Source: CBDCVD01 sp965224015 (GTDB lineage Bacteria; Pseudomonadota; Alphaproteobacteria; Rhizobiales; CBDCVD01). Taken from it: a stretch of DNA of 64,000 nt. The notes under the pieces were generated by a model. That model saw nothing but the letters and a program-made list of their open reading frames with translations, ran no database searches and was not told where the DNA came from. Shown here piece by piece: positions 53,581 through 63,154 of the stretch (within the stretch, counting starts at the first letter, position 1; every line of letters starts with the position of its first letter). The position numbers were made by a program, and so were the translations under genes. The DNA is taken from assembly GCA_965224015.1 (NCBI GenBank), contig OZ245032.1, positions 682,001-746,000 of the forward strand, written 5' to 3'.

Positions 53581-53850
53581 TTATCCGCGGCGAACACGGG
53601 GCCTCCAGCGTAAGCACCACCCTTGCAGCTTGCGGCCATATTTGGCTGTTATCCGGCGCCGCTGGCGGCGAACAACGGGAAAATCATGAGACAACACGTA
53701 GGCGCCAACGGGGATCATCCAAAACCCGACAATGGGCAAGAACCCCACCAACCCTCCAAGTATCAGCAGAAATCCCATGGCGACACGGGCATAGCGATTG
53801 CGCGGTAGATGAATTTTGTTGCGACTCACGATGCCATAGCCCTTGTGCAC
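53581..53850 (-). CDS. Small membrane protein of unknown function
   Basis: 89 residues from a GTG at 53850. A basic start (RNKIHLPRNRYAR) is followed by one long hydrophobic stretch that probably forms a hairpin (VAMGFLLILGGLVGFLPIVG and FWMIPVGAYVLS). Then comes SHDFPVVRRQRRR, a landmark I associate with small uncharacterised alphaproteobacterial membrane proteins, and a strongly basic tail. Function is unknown. It is followed 50 bases later on the same strand by nothing obviously related; the upstream neighbour is the tRNA region. Confidence 0.6.
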   Translation of the reverse strand: MHKGYGIVSRNKIHLPRNRYARVAMGFLLILGGLVGFLPIVGFWMIPVGAYVLSHDFPVVRRQRRRITAKYGRKLQGWCLRWRPRVRRG

Positions 53851-53901
53851 GAACGTGTTTATGTGGGGGTAAGGTATTGTGATACCCTACAGCCTGTCCA
53901 C

Positions 53902-54435
53902 TTAGTCATCGCGCTGGCGCAGTTCAATAGTCTTGCGCCCTGCGGGAACAAATCCGTATCGCTGATACAGGGGTAAGGCAGCGGGGTGATCCAAAGTATT
54001 TGTGTTGACCGTGACTTTACGCGGGTTAGCCCTCCAGGCCCGTGTCAATGCCTCGCCCAGAAGATATTTTCCCAGTCCCTGCCCGGTCATGCCTTCAAGC
54101 AGGCCGAAGTAGGCCAGCCTAACCACATCGGCCCTTGAGAAGTCCAGCTCAAAGAAACCCGCCGGGGCGCCCCCGCGAAGCAGAACCCAAATCTCAACTC
54201 CCGGCTTGTGAATTTCGCCCAGCAGCTGTCCATCATCCATATCGGACCGCTCCACCCAGTTGTAACGACGACCGGTTGTCTCATAAAGGTAGCGATAAAA
54301 ATGAACGGGAATATTGTTAACCTGCAGGAGCGCCAGGGACATATTCGCAGGCGGAGGCAGGACCTTGACCGGCGCGCGGTGCATCTCCAGATAAGTGACA
54401 ATAGCGCTCACAGTTTTGACGGGCATCACTGTCAT
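53902..54435 (-). CDS. GNAT-family N-acetyltransferase
   Basis: 177 residues with the GNAT fold in the C-terminal two thirds: AGFFELDF (beta-4), VRLAYFGLLEGMTGQGLGKYL (motif A; the acetyl-CoA pyrophosphate loop corresponds to GQGLGK), then VTVNTNTLDHPAALPLYQRYGFVPAG (motif B). The N-terminal part (VHFYRYLYETTGRRYNW) is characteristic of a subgroup acting on unidentified small molecules or proteins. The substrate cannot be inferred. It lies 54 bases downstream of the sulfurtransferase gene on the same strand, so co-transcription is possible. Confidence 0.85.
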   Translation of the reverse strand: MTVMPVKTVSAIVTYLEMHRAPVKVLPPPANMSLALLQVNNIPVHFYRYLYETTGRRYNWVERSDMDDGQLLGEIHKPGVEIWVLLRGGAPAGFFELDFSRADVVRLAYFGLLEGMTGQGLGKYLLGEALTRAWRANPRKVTVNTNTLDHPAALPLYQRYGFVPAGRKTIELRQRDD

Positions 54436-54489
54436 GTGGTTGCTGAGCCGAAAAAAGTCTCGGCGTTTTCTCTTTGCCGCTTATCCTGT

Positions 54490-55359
54490 CTATCGCGCGC
54501 GGATCAAGCCGGCAGGGCCCATGATCTCCGTGTCAACTCGCCCTGCCCATTCGGTCCAGGATCCATCGTAAAGCGCTACATCCGTGTGCCCGAGTACGGC
54601 GAGCGCCAGATTCAGCACCGCGGCGGTAATGCCTGACCCGCAGGTCGTCACCACCGGCCGGGCAAGATCAATCCCCGCATCATCAAAGGCCTTTCGCAGG
54701 GCCCGATCATCGCGCAGGCAGCCGTTTTCGTCAATCAGAGCGTCAAAGGGCAAATTATAAGCGCCGCGCATGTGTCCTGATGGCAATTCAGGCCGCGGCT
54801 CGGCGTCAAGACCGGCAAAGCGGCCTGACGAACGGGCATCAATAATCTGCCGCTTGCCTTCATTGATAATGCGCTGCATGGCCTTCAGATCGCGCACCCC
54901 GGCGCGGTTTAGTCGAGCGCTGAATTGATGCGGCGCGCGTCGCGTCGGCGTATCCTCAACGGGCCTTTCCTCCTGCAACCACTTTTTCAACCCACCGTCC
55001 AGCACCAACACCTCCGGCGCCCCCATGATGCGCAGCGTCCACCAGACCCGTGGCGCGGAGAATATCCCGTAACTGTCATAAACAACAATCCGGGACCTCT
55101 CACTAATGCCAAGTCGACGCATGTGATTGGCAAAGCTCACCTGATCCGGCAACATATGCGGAAGCGAAGACGCGGTATCGGCAATGGCATCAATGTCAAA
55201 GAAAATCGCGCCGGGAATATGGGCTGCCGCATATTCCGCCGCCGCATCTCGCCCTGACGCGGGCATATGCCACGTAGCGTCAATGATAACAATGTCTACC
55301 GCATCAAGGTTTTCCTGTAACCAAGATGTTGTTGCCAAATGCTGCGCCCGATCACTCAT
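54490..55359 (-). CDS. sseA: 3-mercaptopyruvate sulfurtransferase
   Basis: 289 residues made of two rhodanese domains. The N-terminal one (about 8-135) lacks the catalytic cysteine, as usual. The C-terminal one (about 160-280) has Cys240 in TTCGSGITAA. The CGSGxTA loop distinguishes mercaptopyruvate sulfurtransferases from thiosulfate sulfurtransferases (CRxGxT/R). The enzyme transfers sulfur from 3-mercaptopyruvate to thiol acceptors or cyanide. Other landmarks are VVYDSYGIFSAPRVWWTLR and VLDGGLKKW. The gene is transcribed leftward, possibly with the GNAT gene. Confidence 0.92.
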   Translation of the reverse strand: MSDRAQHLATTSWLQENLDAVDIVIIDATWHMPASGRDAAAEYAAAHIPGAIFFDIDAIADTASSLPHMLPDQVSFANHMRRLGISERSRIVVYDSYGIFSAPRVWWTLRIMGAPEVLVLDGGLKKWLQEERPVEDTPTRRAPHQFSARLNRAGVRDLKAMQRIINEGKRQIIDARSSGRFAGLDAEPRPELPSGHMRGAYNLPFDALIDENGCLRDDRALRKAFDDAGIDLARPVVTTCGSGITAAVLNLALAVLGHTDVALYDGSWTEWAGRVDTEIMGPAGLIRAR

Positions 55360-55531
55360 CAGCCCTTAACCTCCCGCGTGCCTTGTCGTTTTCGTCCTAT
55401 GATGTCCCCCCGCATAAATTCGTCACCTTCACCTGATAGCGTTATTGTAAGTTTGTTGCAGGCGCCGTGGCAAGCATCAAAGTTTTAGGAACTGTGTTGA
55501 TCGTAGTCGTACAACCCTTAACGAGCCGCTT

Positions 55532-56332
55532 ATGAGGAAACGCCCTACCGGACTTTCGCCCTACCGCCGGTTGCTGTCCTGGTTTAGGCGCATCGCCATT
55601 TATGCGGTTCTCATTCCGCTCGCTATAAGTAGTGTGTGGCGCTATGCCCACGGCTGGCCGGCCAGTTGGCGTGCTGCAGACTGGTCGTCGGCAAGGATAC
55701 TGCCAAACCCAAGGGTTGACAAGGATGCGGTGGTTCTCGTCTATGCCGCACGGACGGGACGTTGGAAAGGCATTTTCTCGGTGCATTGCTGGCTGGTCGT
55801 CAAGGCCCGGAACGCCCCGTCCTACACCCGTTATGAAGTCGTGGGCTGGGGCAATCCGGTGCGTCGCAACGCCTATGCGCCGGATGCGCGCTGGTATTCA
55901 AACACCCCCTACCTCGTGCATCAGATACGCGGGGAAAGGGCACAAAATCTGATCCCGGAGATAGAGGCGGCGATCGCCCGCTATCCGGCGCGCGCCCGCG
56001 GCACATACACCGTTTGGCCCGGGCCCAATTCCAACACGTTTATCGCCTGGATTGCCCGTCAGGTCCCGCAACTCGAACTGGAAATGCCTGCCAACGCGGT
56101 TGGCAAGGATTATCTCGGTAAAGGGGTGCATGTCTCCTCGACACCATCGGGTACGGGCTGGCAAGTCTCCTATTCCGGATACGCCGGATTCGCGATCGGC
56201 CTCAGCGAGGGAATTGAGTTGCATGTGGCAGGCACGACAATCGGATTTGATCCAGACGATCTCGCCATTAAACTGCCTGGCCTTGGATCACTTGGGCTTG
56301 GGAGCCTGGGCGCTGCCAAAGAGACATTATAA
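55532..56332 (+). CDS. DUF3750-family protein
   Basis: 266 residues. A membrane segment near the N-terminus (IAIYAVLIPLAISSVWRYA, about 27-45) is followed by the DUF3750 core: ARTGRWKGIFSVHCWLVVKA, YEVVGWGNPVRRN, WYSNTPYLVHQIRGE and GPNSNTFIAWIARQVP. The pattern of an N-terminal HCW and a later GPNSNTF segment is reminiscent of cysteine/histidine hydrolase-like folds, but no activity is established. The C-terminal 20 residues are Gly/Leu-rich. It is a single gene, divergent from sseA and convergent with the TolC-family gene. Confidence 0.85.
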   Translation: MRKRPTGLSPYRRLLSWFRRIAIYAVLIPLAISSVWRYAHGWPASWRAADWSSARILPNPRVDKDAVVLVYAARTGRWKGIFSVHCWLVVKARNAPSYTRYEVVGWGNPVRRNAYAPDARWYSNTPYLVHQIRGERAQNLIPEIEAAIARYPARARGTYTVWPGPNSNTFIAWIARQVPQLELEMPANAVGKDYLGKGVHVSSTPSGTGWQVSYSGYAGFAIGLSEGIELHVAGTTIGFDPDDLAIKLPGLGSLGLGSLGAAKETL

Positions 56333-56426
56333 CCGTTTCATGTATCCACAGGGAGACTTCTATTTACAACCTGGTCCGCCCATCGCGAGTCACCCGCGCA
56401 GGCGATACCCTATCAGTGGCCCGCGA

Positions 56427-56460
56427 GGGGGAGCGGGTAGGGTGATGCCCGTTAATAGAG
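56427..56460. repeat. 34-bp dispersed repeat, second copy
   Basis: AGGGGAGCGGGTAGG followed by TGATGCCCGTTAATAGAG. It differs at two positions from 40977-41010. Both copies are intergenic, and CGGGTAGG..ATGCCCG can form a small stem. Confidence 0.65.
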
Positions 56461-56493
56461 ATGCCCGCGTCCCCCGTGATCAGCATTATGAAC

Positions 56494-57984
56494 CTAACGT
56501 TTTGCAATTTGCGTGGGGCCATTGACCCAGATTTGGCGCAAATGCGAGGCAATTTCCTTGATACTCATTTCCTGGGAGATATCAACGTCGATCATATCAA
56601 AGCCCATGCTGGCGTAGAGGTTGGCAAACGCGTTCTCAAGGCTGGCGCGAGCGATGTCGTGGCGAACCTGGGCGAGAACGAGGTTCATGCGCTCACGGAT
56701 GAGGACCTGTTCGCCTATGCGGTCGGCAATGGTTTGGCCGCGTACTTTGGACAGGATCCGGCGTTGGATGGACAGGGCTTCTCCGGCGGTTGAGAGTTCA
56801 CGCCGGGCGTGAGCGTAGCGTGCCCGTGAGACGTGAACCTGGGTCATGATCGCCATGGTGACGGCCAGGGCGCGCGTTTCCAGCAAGGCTTTGTTGGCGT
56901 CCACAAAGTCAGAGCGCGCCGGATAGCTGAACACCTTAAGCAGGTTCCAGCTTGCTCGTGCGCCCCACGTGACCCATTTGTCGTGAAGAATAAAATCGTT
57001 GTTATCGTAGTTTGCCCCGGCGTGCAAATTGATACCTGGCAGGATTTCCAATAAAGCCGCGGACCGCTCATCTTTGTTGATCTTCAGTTCATAGGCCAGT
57101 TCGATCAACTCAGGCCTGTTATGAACGGCGATATCAATCATCTCGGAGGCGGAGATATCCACCCTGGGAATGCGCGGTCGCTTGGGATCGACCAGCGAGA
57201 AGCGGGCATCCGGTGACAGGTTCATCAGGGCGGCGAGCTGCGACTTGGCCAGCGTCAGGTCCCGCTGCAGGGCCTGCAGTTCGCGTCTGATATTGACCAG
57301 TTCGCGCTGATACGTGAGCGCGGTGAGCGGATCAATAAGCCCCTCGGCGGCACTTGCGCGCGAATTGCGCAGGGCGCGTTTCACGGCGCCCTCAAGGCTT
57401 TGCAACTTGCCGACAATTCTTTGTGACCCGAGCGCGCGCCAATAGGCCACACGCACATCTTCGATCACCCGGTTAACCGCCTTACGTCGCCGCTCCCTGG
57501 CAATCAGAACCCGATTGGCATCCTGTTTGGCCCGTACATAGGACAGTCCAAAGTCGAGAATGTGCCAGGAAAATTCCAGGTCCGCCGTCACGCTGTCACG
57601 CCGATCAGAGGTCGAATAAGTCCCAAGAGTACCCGCGACCAGATTGCGGCTCCTTGATGCATCGGTATTATCGCGCTTGCGATAACCGGAATTGACCACC
57701 AGATCCGGCAACATTTCATGGCGCGTTACTTTGAGGCGTCTCAGGGCAACCGCCTGCGCCATCTTTTCGATATGGTGATCGAGGTTATATTTAATGGCCC
57801 GGGCTGTCGCCTCGGATAATGATATGGCTCCATCAACAGGTTCCTGGCCGGCGGTTACCTCTGCCAGATTCTTGGCAGCGAAATCACTTACCGCTTCATC
57901 CGTGAGTGGAATGGGCGTAACCATGCAGCCCGAAAGATATAGAGAGCCAAGCCCGGCGATAATCGCGTTTACAGATTGTCTCAT
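56494..57984 (-). CDS. TolC-family outer-membrane lipoprotein
   Basis: 496 residues. The signal sequence ends in the lipobox LSGC (Cys20), so the N-terminus is lipid-anchored. Two homologous alpha-helical/beta-barrel halves are recognisable, the first with ISLSEATARAIKYNLDHHIE and the second with MIDIAVHNRPELIELAYELK. Long coiled-coil helices (RVLIARERRRKAVNRVIEDV and others) form the periplasmic tunnel in this family. Such proteins are exit ducts for RND pumps or type I secretion. No inner-membrane partner is adjacent. A role in exporting the giant protein 20 kb away is possible but unsupported. Confidence 0.85.
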   Translation of the reverse strand: MRQSVNAIIAGLGSLYLSGCMVTPIPLTDEAVSDFAAKNLAEVTAGQEPVDGAISLSEATARAIKYNLDHHIEKMAQAVALRRLKVTRHEMLPDLVVNSGYRKRDNTDASRSRNLVAGTLGTYSTSDRRDSVTADLEFSWHILDFGLSYVRAKQDANRVLIARERRRKAVNRVIEDVRVAYWRALGSQRIVGKLQSLEGAVKRALRNSRASAAEGLIDPLTALTYQRELVNIRRELQALQRDLTLAKSQLAALMNLSPDARFSLVDPKRPRIPRVDISASEMIDIAVHNRPELIELAYELKINKDERSAALLEILPGINLHAGANYDNNDFILHDKWVTWGARASWNLLKVFSYPARSDFVDANKALLETRALAVTMAIMTQVHVSRARYAHARRELSTAGEALSIQRRILSKVRGQTIADRIGEQVLIRERMNLVLAQVRHDIARASLENAFANLYASMGFDMIDVDISQEMSIKEIASHLRQIWVNGPTQIAKR

Positions 57985-58316
57985 TTTCTACCTACCAATC
58001 ATACTACCAAGACAGCATCTTGAGCGATAAAACCACCGCCAGTTTGCGCAAACCGGATCAAGACTATAAAGTTGCAAGTTTGCAAAACAAATGGCATCGA
58101 CTGACTTAGCAGAGCTCATGACTTGAGGGCTCTACTACCGCGCCGCTACCAGAGTTTGATTTCTCTCGTCTTAGGTTCTATATTATTGTGCTTAATACTC
58201 GGTAAATGCGTTAATAAACCCAAATAAAAATTATTCTAATTTTATTAATATTTGTATTGATATGCATTATATTAAAAATTAGGAGATTATTTGTTTAATT
58301 ATATTCTTTTATATTA
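57985..58316. other. AT-rich intergenic stretch without a gene
   Basis: About 330 bases, increasingly AT-rich toward the MITE at 58317. I see no gene. The promoter of the TolC-family gene should be in the first part. Confidence 0.45.
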
Positions 58317-58590
58317 GAGCGTATCAGGTTGTAATAGAACCATTCTGACGGAGCGATTTTGCGACAAGATGGGCCTTAAGTCTCGCAGGATATAGTGGGG
58401 CTATTTGCAAGAGGCTTAAGGTCCATATTGGCGCAAAAGCGCCCGTCCCTTCGGGTTTCCGATTGGCGCAACGCCCACGCCCAAGCCGCTCTCGAGAGAT
58501 GGATAAACATCGCTCTTCGATCGCCTTGAGCTTGGGAATCGCCTCGCCAATCGAGAAACAGAATTGATTCTATTAAAACCTGACACGCTC
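58317..58590. mobile_element. Intact TA-flanked MITE (274 bp)
   Basis: Imperfect terminal inverted repeats of about 31 bases: GAGCGTATCAGGTTGTAATA at the left, and at the right a segment that reads GAGCGTGTCAGGTTTTAATA in reverse complement. Both ends are bordered by TA (58315-58316 and 58591-58592), as expected for IS630/Tc1-mariner-type insertion. The body has no transposase gene. Its middle contains paired segments (GGCGCAAAAGCGCC; GATTGGCGCAAC). It is the reference for the interrupted copy at 1470-2028 and the partial copy at 4220-4269. Confidence 0.85.
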
Positions 58591-58668
58591 TAAGTGTATC
58601 TACCACCACAATTCTTATTGCCGCGGCTGGACCTCTTTATTAACCGGCATTACCGGCCTGGTCGCACC

Positions 58669-61575
58669 TCACTGCGAATTGTCGTATGCCTCAAGGGGCG
58701 GACAGGTGCATACAAGATTGCGGTCCCCTGCAACACTGTCAACACGTCCCACCGGTGGCCAATATTTCGTGCCGGCGTCAACGCCCTTCGGATAGGCCGC
58801 CTGCCGACGCGAGTAGGGGCGCTCCCATACATCCGCGCACAAGTCCTGTGCCGGATGCGGTGCATTCTTTAAAGCACTGGCCTCGCGCTCCACCGTGCCT
58901 TTGGCGATAGCGTCAATTTCCTCCGCAATAGCGATCATGGCCCCGCAGAAACGATCGAGTTCCTCCAGGCTTTCCGATTCCGTCGGCTCAATCATCAGCG
59001 TTCCCGCCACCGGCCAAGCCATGGTGGGGGCATGAAAGCCATAGTCCATCAACCGCTTGGCCACATCTTCGACAGTGATCCCGGTATTCTTGGTCATGGC
59101 ACGCAAGTCAAGGATACACTCATGGGCGACAAAGCCGTGACGCCCCTTGTAAAGAACAGGATAATGCGCGCTCAAACGCCGGGCGACATAGTTGGCGGCG
59201 AGAATGGCAACCTCTGTCGCACCCCTTAAGCCCTGAGCCCCCATAAGCTTCATATAGGCGTAGGAAATCGCCAAAATGCCGGCAGAACCGTAAGGGGCGG
59301 CGCTTACAGGGGGATTGTCCGCGTGGGCGCGAGAAATGTTGCGGGCATGGCCCGGTAAATAGGGTGCCAGATGCGCGCGAACCCCGATCGGCCCAACGCC
59401 GGGACCGCCGCCTCCGTGGGGAATACAGAACGTCTTGTGCAGGTTCAAATGAGAGACATCGGCACCAATCTCGCCGGGATGGGCGAGCCCGATCAGGGCG
59501 TTGAGATTGGCGCCATCCATATAGACCTGACCGCCGGCGGCATGAATTATCGCGCACACCTCCTGCACCGTTTCCTCAAACACCCCATGGGTGGACGGAT
59601 AGGTGATCATGAGTGCTGCAAGCTGAGTACGATGCTCATCGACCCTGGCGTTGAGGTCTGCCATATCGATATTGCCGTCGTTATCGCATTTGACTACCAC
59701 CACGCGCATGCCCGCCATGACCGCCGAGGCGGGATTGGTTCCGTGCGCGGAGCTGGGAATGAGGCAAACGTCGCGTTGTGGTTCTTTGTTGGCGCGGTGG
59801 TAGGCGCGTATGGCCAGCAACCCCGCATATTCTCCTTGTGCCCCGGAATTCGGTTGCAGGGAGACCGCATCATAGCCAGTCACGGCGCACAACATGGCCT
59901 CAAGGTCATCAAACATCGCGCGATATCCCAACCATTGCTCTGGCGGCGCGAAGGGATGCAAATCGCTAAAACCTGGCCAGGTGATGGGCATCATTTCGCT
60001 GGTTGCGTTCAATTTCATGGTGCACGAGCCCAAAGGGATCATGCTCCGATCAAGCGCCAGATCCCTGTCCATAAGAACGCGCAGATAGCGCATCATGGCG
60101 GTCTCGCTACGATGTCTGTGAAACACCGGATGGGCAAGGATCGCGTCGTCACGTAACAGCGAACCTGACAGCGCATCCGGCGTTTGTGATGCAACAAAGT
60201 CAAAACTCAGATTGACCTGATCAATGCCAAACACGGACCACAGGGTCTCGACAAGCGCAGGCGTGCTGGTTTCATCAAGGGAAAGCCCCACCCTTCCCGC
60301 ATCAACAGGCCGCAGGTTTATACGCGCCTTATGGGCGCCCGCAAGCACGTCCTGTGTGCGCGCTCCGGTCTCCACAACCAACGTGTCGAAAAAGACCTCC
60401 GCCCCCAAACGCAAACCCGCCAGACGCAAACCGCGTGCCAAAACACAAGTCAGATGGTGCACCCGGCGCGCAATCCTGGTCAGCCCCTCAGGGCCGTGAT
60501 AGGTCCCGTAAAATCCGGCGATGATGGCCAACAGGACCTGCGCGGTACAGATGTTGCTGGTGGCTTTTTCGCGTCGAATATGCTGCTCGCGGGTCTGCAG
60601 GGCCAGGCGGTACGCAGGCCGACCGGCATTGTCGTGGGAGACACCAACAAGGCGCCCGGGGATCGCCCGCTTAAGAGCCTGCGTGGTGGCCATAAATCCC
60701 GCATGCGGACCGCCAAAACCCATGGGCACGCCGAAACGCTGCGCCGACCCCACCGCCACATCGGCCCCCATCATGCCAGGGGATTTGACGAGCACCAGCG
60801 CCAACAGGTCTGCCGCGACAACGGCCAGGGCTTTCGCCTCATGCAGGCGGGCAATGATACTCTGATAGTCCCGCACCGCTCCGTCCGCGCCGGTTACCTG
60901 TAGCAAGGCGCCGAAAACCTCGTCAGCAACCAGGTCCCTGTCAGGATCACCGACAACAATATCAATGCCAAGAGGCGCCGCACGGGTTTTCACCACGTCG
61001 ATGGTTTGGGCAAAACAGTTTTGGTCAACAAAAAACGCCTCGGCCTTCGATCTGGCCTGGCGCCGACACAACATCATCGCTTCCGCCGCGGCGCTGGCCT
61101 CGTCGAGAAGCGAGGCATTGGCAATCGCCAGCCCCGTCAGATCGCTAATCAGGGTCTGGAAGTTCAAAAGTGCCTCCAGCCGCCCCTGACTGATCTCCGG
61201 CTGGTAGGGCGTATAGGCTGTATACCACCCCGGGTTCTCCAAAACATTGCGCTGGATCACCGACGGCATATGGGTGCCATAATAACCCTGACCGATAAGC
61301 GATGTGAAAACCCGGTTTTGCCCTGCCAGATCACGCATCAAGGCCAAAACATCCGGCTCGCTCATCGGCGGCGCTAGCGCAAGATCCGCTTTGCGTCGGA
61401 TCGCTTCGGGGACGACCTTGCCAAGAAAGGTCGCCAGATCAGGCTCGCCGATAACCGATAGCATATGCGCCTGGTCGGCCTGATTGGGGCCAATATGACG
61501 GCTGAGAAAATCGTGCTCGCCGGAGAGTTCAGTGTAAGATTTTGTCGGTGCCCCGCTCGGGTTCTGGTTCAGCAT
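58669..61575 (-). CDS. gcvP: Glycine dehydrogenase (decarboxylating), P-protein
   Basis: 968 residues, the usual length of the fused, homodimeric type. It decarboxylates glycine with PLP and transfers the aminomethyl group to the lipoyl arm of GcvH. The PLP lysine is at about 715 in LNLHKTFCIPHGGGGPG. Other landmarks are FIGQGYYGT-like residues (LIGQGYYGTHMPSVIQRNVL), GFGGPHAGFMAT, MIPLGSCTMKLN and QPNSGAQGEYAGL. It is the last gene of gcvT-gcvH-gcvP. Its ATG directly follows the gcvH stop. Expression should follow the glycine riboswitch upstream of gcvT. Confidence 0.97.
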   Translation of the reverse strand: MLNQNPSGAPTKSYTELSGEHDFLSRHIGPNQADQAHMLSVIGEPDLATFLGKVVPEAIRRKADLALAPPMSEPDVLALMRDLAGQNRVFTSLIGQGYYGTHMPSVIQRNVLENPGWYTAYTPYQPEISQGRLEALLNFQTLISDLTGLAIANASLLDEASAAAEAMMLCRRQARSKAEAFFVDQNCFAQTIDVVKTRAAPLGIDIVVGDPDRDLVADEVFGALLQVTGADGAVRDYQSIIARLHEAKALAVVAADLLALVLVKSPGMMGADVAVGSAQRFGVPMGFGGPHAGFMATTQALKRAIPGRLVGVSHDNAGRPAYRLALQTREQHIRREKATSNICTAQVLLAIIAGFYGTYHGPEGLTRIARRVHHLTCVLARGLRLAGLRLGAEVFFDTLVVETGARTQDVLAGAHKARINLRPVDAGRVGLSLDETSTPALVETLWSVFGIDQVNLSFDFVASQTPDALSGSLLRDDAILAHPVFHRHRSETAMMRYLRVLMDRDLALDRSMIPLGSCTMKLNATSEMMPITWPGFSDLHPFAPPEQWLGYRAMFDDLEAMLCAVTGYDAVSLQPNSGAQGEYAGLLAIRAYHRANKEPQRDVCLIPSSAHGTNPASAVMAGMRVVVVKCDNDGNIDMADLNARVDEHRTQLAALMITYPSTHGVFEETVQEVCAIIHAAGGQVYMDGANLNALIGLAHPGEIGADVSHLNLHKTFCIPHGGGGPGVGPIGVRAHLAPYLPGHARNISRAHADNPPVSAAPYGSAGILAISYAYMKLMGAQGLRGATEVAILAANYVARRLSAHYPVLYKGRHGFVAHECILDLRAMTKNTGITVEDVAKRLMDYGFHAPTMAWPVAGTLMIEPTESESLEELDRFCGAMIAIAEEIDAIAKGTVEREASALKNAPHPAQDLCADVWERPYSRRQAAYPKGVDAGTKYWPPVGRVDSVAGDRNLVCTCPPLEAYDNSQ

Positions 61576-61950
61576 TCATGAAGCCTCGATCATCGCCCTA
61601 TAGGCGTCCCCATCCATCAGTTCATCAAGCTCACCGGGAGTCTTGACCGCGACTTTAAACAGCCAGCCATTTGTCTCAGCACTTGTGTTGATCACCGCCG
61701 GGTCATCCACCAATGCCGTATTCACCGCAGTGATCTCTCCGCTAAGCGGACAGTAGATATCGCTTGCCGCCTTGACCGACTCCACAACACCTGCACTGTC
61801 CCCCTTATCAATCGTCTGGCCGCTCTCCGGCAGTTCGACAAAAACAATGTCCCCAAGCTGCTCCTGGGCGTGATCGGTGATCCCGACCGTCGCGGTATCA
61901 CCATCGACGCGGATCCATTCGTGATCATCGGAATAGTAGACTTTGCTCAT
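61576..61950 (-). CDS. gcvH: Glycine cleavage system H protein
   Basis: 124 residues, the standard size. It is the lipoyl carrier that shuttles the aminomethyl group from GcvP to GcvT and is then reoxidised by lipoamide dehydrogenase. The lipoylated residue is Lys60 in VVESVKAASDIY. The N-terminal YYSDDHEWIRVDG and C-terminal NGWLFKVAV stretches are typical. It is placed 41 bases after gcvT, with AAGGAGG just upstream of the ATG. Confidence 0.97.
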   Translation of the reverse strand: MSKVYYSDDHEWIRVDGDTATVGITDHAQEQLGDIVFVELPESGQTIDKGDSAGVVESVKAASDIYCPLSGEITAVNTALVDDPAVINTSAETNGWLFKVAVKTPGELDELMDGDAYRAMIEAS

Positions 61951-61991
61951 GGTTTCCTCCTTGCAAGGCAGTGGTTTCGAAATACGCCGGC

Positions 61992-63101
61992 CTATCCGCG
62001 ATAAAACCGGTGCGGGACAAAGGGCATGGGGGCGACACGCCCCTGGATATGGCGGCCACGCACTTGGGCCGCGACCGGTTGCTCGAGAGGGGCGTGTTCA
62101 GCCTCAACATAGCCCATGGCGATTGGCTCGCCCCTTGTGGGCGAATATGTGCCGCTAGTGACGGTACCTATGGGCGCCGCTGTATCGGGGGCAACGAGTG
62201 TTGCCCCCTCGCGCACGGGTGCGCGGCCCTCAAAGACAAGACCGACACGCTTGCGCTGTGTCCCGGTAGCGATCTGTTCAATAATTGTATCGGCACCGGG
62301 AAAATCCTTTGCCTCGCGCCGGCGCTTGCCTATTGTCCAGGCCAGCCGCGCCTCAACGGGGGACGTGGCCGTGTCAATATCGTGACCATAAAGACAAAGA
62401 CCCGCCTCAAGGCGCAACGTATCGCGCGCCCCCAGGCCTGCCGGCTTCACTTCGGGTTGCGCAAGCAGAGTCTCGGCCAGATGACGGGCATCATCGCCGG
62501 CCACCGAAATCTCAAACCCATCCTCTCCCGTATATCCCGAACGGCTGATCCAGACGTCTACCCCCGCGATCTGTGCATAAGTTCCTCCCATGAACGCCAG
62601 CGCCGCGCACTCTGGTGCAAGGCGCGCCAGCGCCACAAGCGCCCCCGGCCCCTGGAAGGCCAAAAGCGCATGCTCGGCCAGTTCCTCAACATGGGTGACA
62701 CTTTGCAAACGGGCGATATCGGCTTGCCTGACCGCCGCGTTGACAACAACAAAAAGACCATCATCGCGGCGGGTAACGATAAGGTCATCAAGAATGCCAC
62801 CGTTCTCGTTGGTAAAAAGGGTATAGCGCCCCTCCCCCGGGGCAAGGCCAACAATATCGCCGACCACCAGGCTTTCGAGTTTGCGATCGGCATCAGGACT
62901 TGTTAGAAGCACCTGCCCCATGTGCGAAACATCAAACAGAGCCGCACCGCCCTGGGACCGGCAATGGGCATGTTCGGCCATCAAGCCCGCATATTGGACC
63001 GGCATTGCATAGCCAGCGAACGGCACCATGCGCGCCCCAAGGGCGCGATGCAGAGGGTCAAGAATAAGAGATCGGGGTTCAGGTCGGGATTGCGAGGCCA
63101 T
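61992..63101 (-). CDS. gcvT: Aminomethyltransferase, glycine cleavage T protein
   Basis: 369 residues. It moves the methylene carbon from the H-protein-bound intermediate to tetrahydrofolate, releasing ammonia. Landmarks are MVPFAGYAMPVQYAG, ALFDVSHMGQV, YTLFTNENGGILDDLIV (folate site with Asp), SRSGYTGEDGFEI and the C-terminal barrel ending in GRVAPMPFVPHRFYRG. It is the first gene of the operon, 54 bases after the glycine riboswitch region. Confidence 0.96.
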   Translation of the reverse strand: MASQSRPEPRSLILDPLHRALGARMVPFAGYAMPVQYAGLMAEHAHCRSQGGAALFDVSHMGQVLLTSPDADRKLESLVVGDIVGLAPGEGRYTLFTNENGGILDDLIVTRRDDGLFVVVNAAVRQADIARLQSVTHVEELAEHALLAFQGPGALVALARLAPECAALAFMGGTYAQIAGVDVWISRSGYTGEDGFEISVAGDDARHLAETLLAQPEVKPAGLGARDTLRLEAGLCLYGHDIDTATSPVEARLAWTIGKRRREAKDFPGADTIIEQIATGTQRKRVGLVFEGRAPVREGATLVAPDTAAPIGTVTSGTYSPTRGEPIAMGYVEAEHAPLEQPVAAQVRGRHIQGRVAPMPFVPHRFYRG

Positions 63102-63154
63102 GGCTCAGGTATTCCGGTTTGTGACAAAAGGACAACAGCCGTGCAGCGTGCACG

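Noticed and set aside
56494..57984. The TolC-family gene as dedicated exporter of the giant protein
   Set aside because: It lies more than 20 kb away with no inner-membrane partner beside it. The family also serves RND pumps, so the link has no support in the window.
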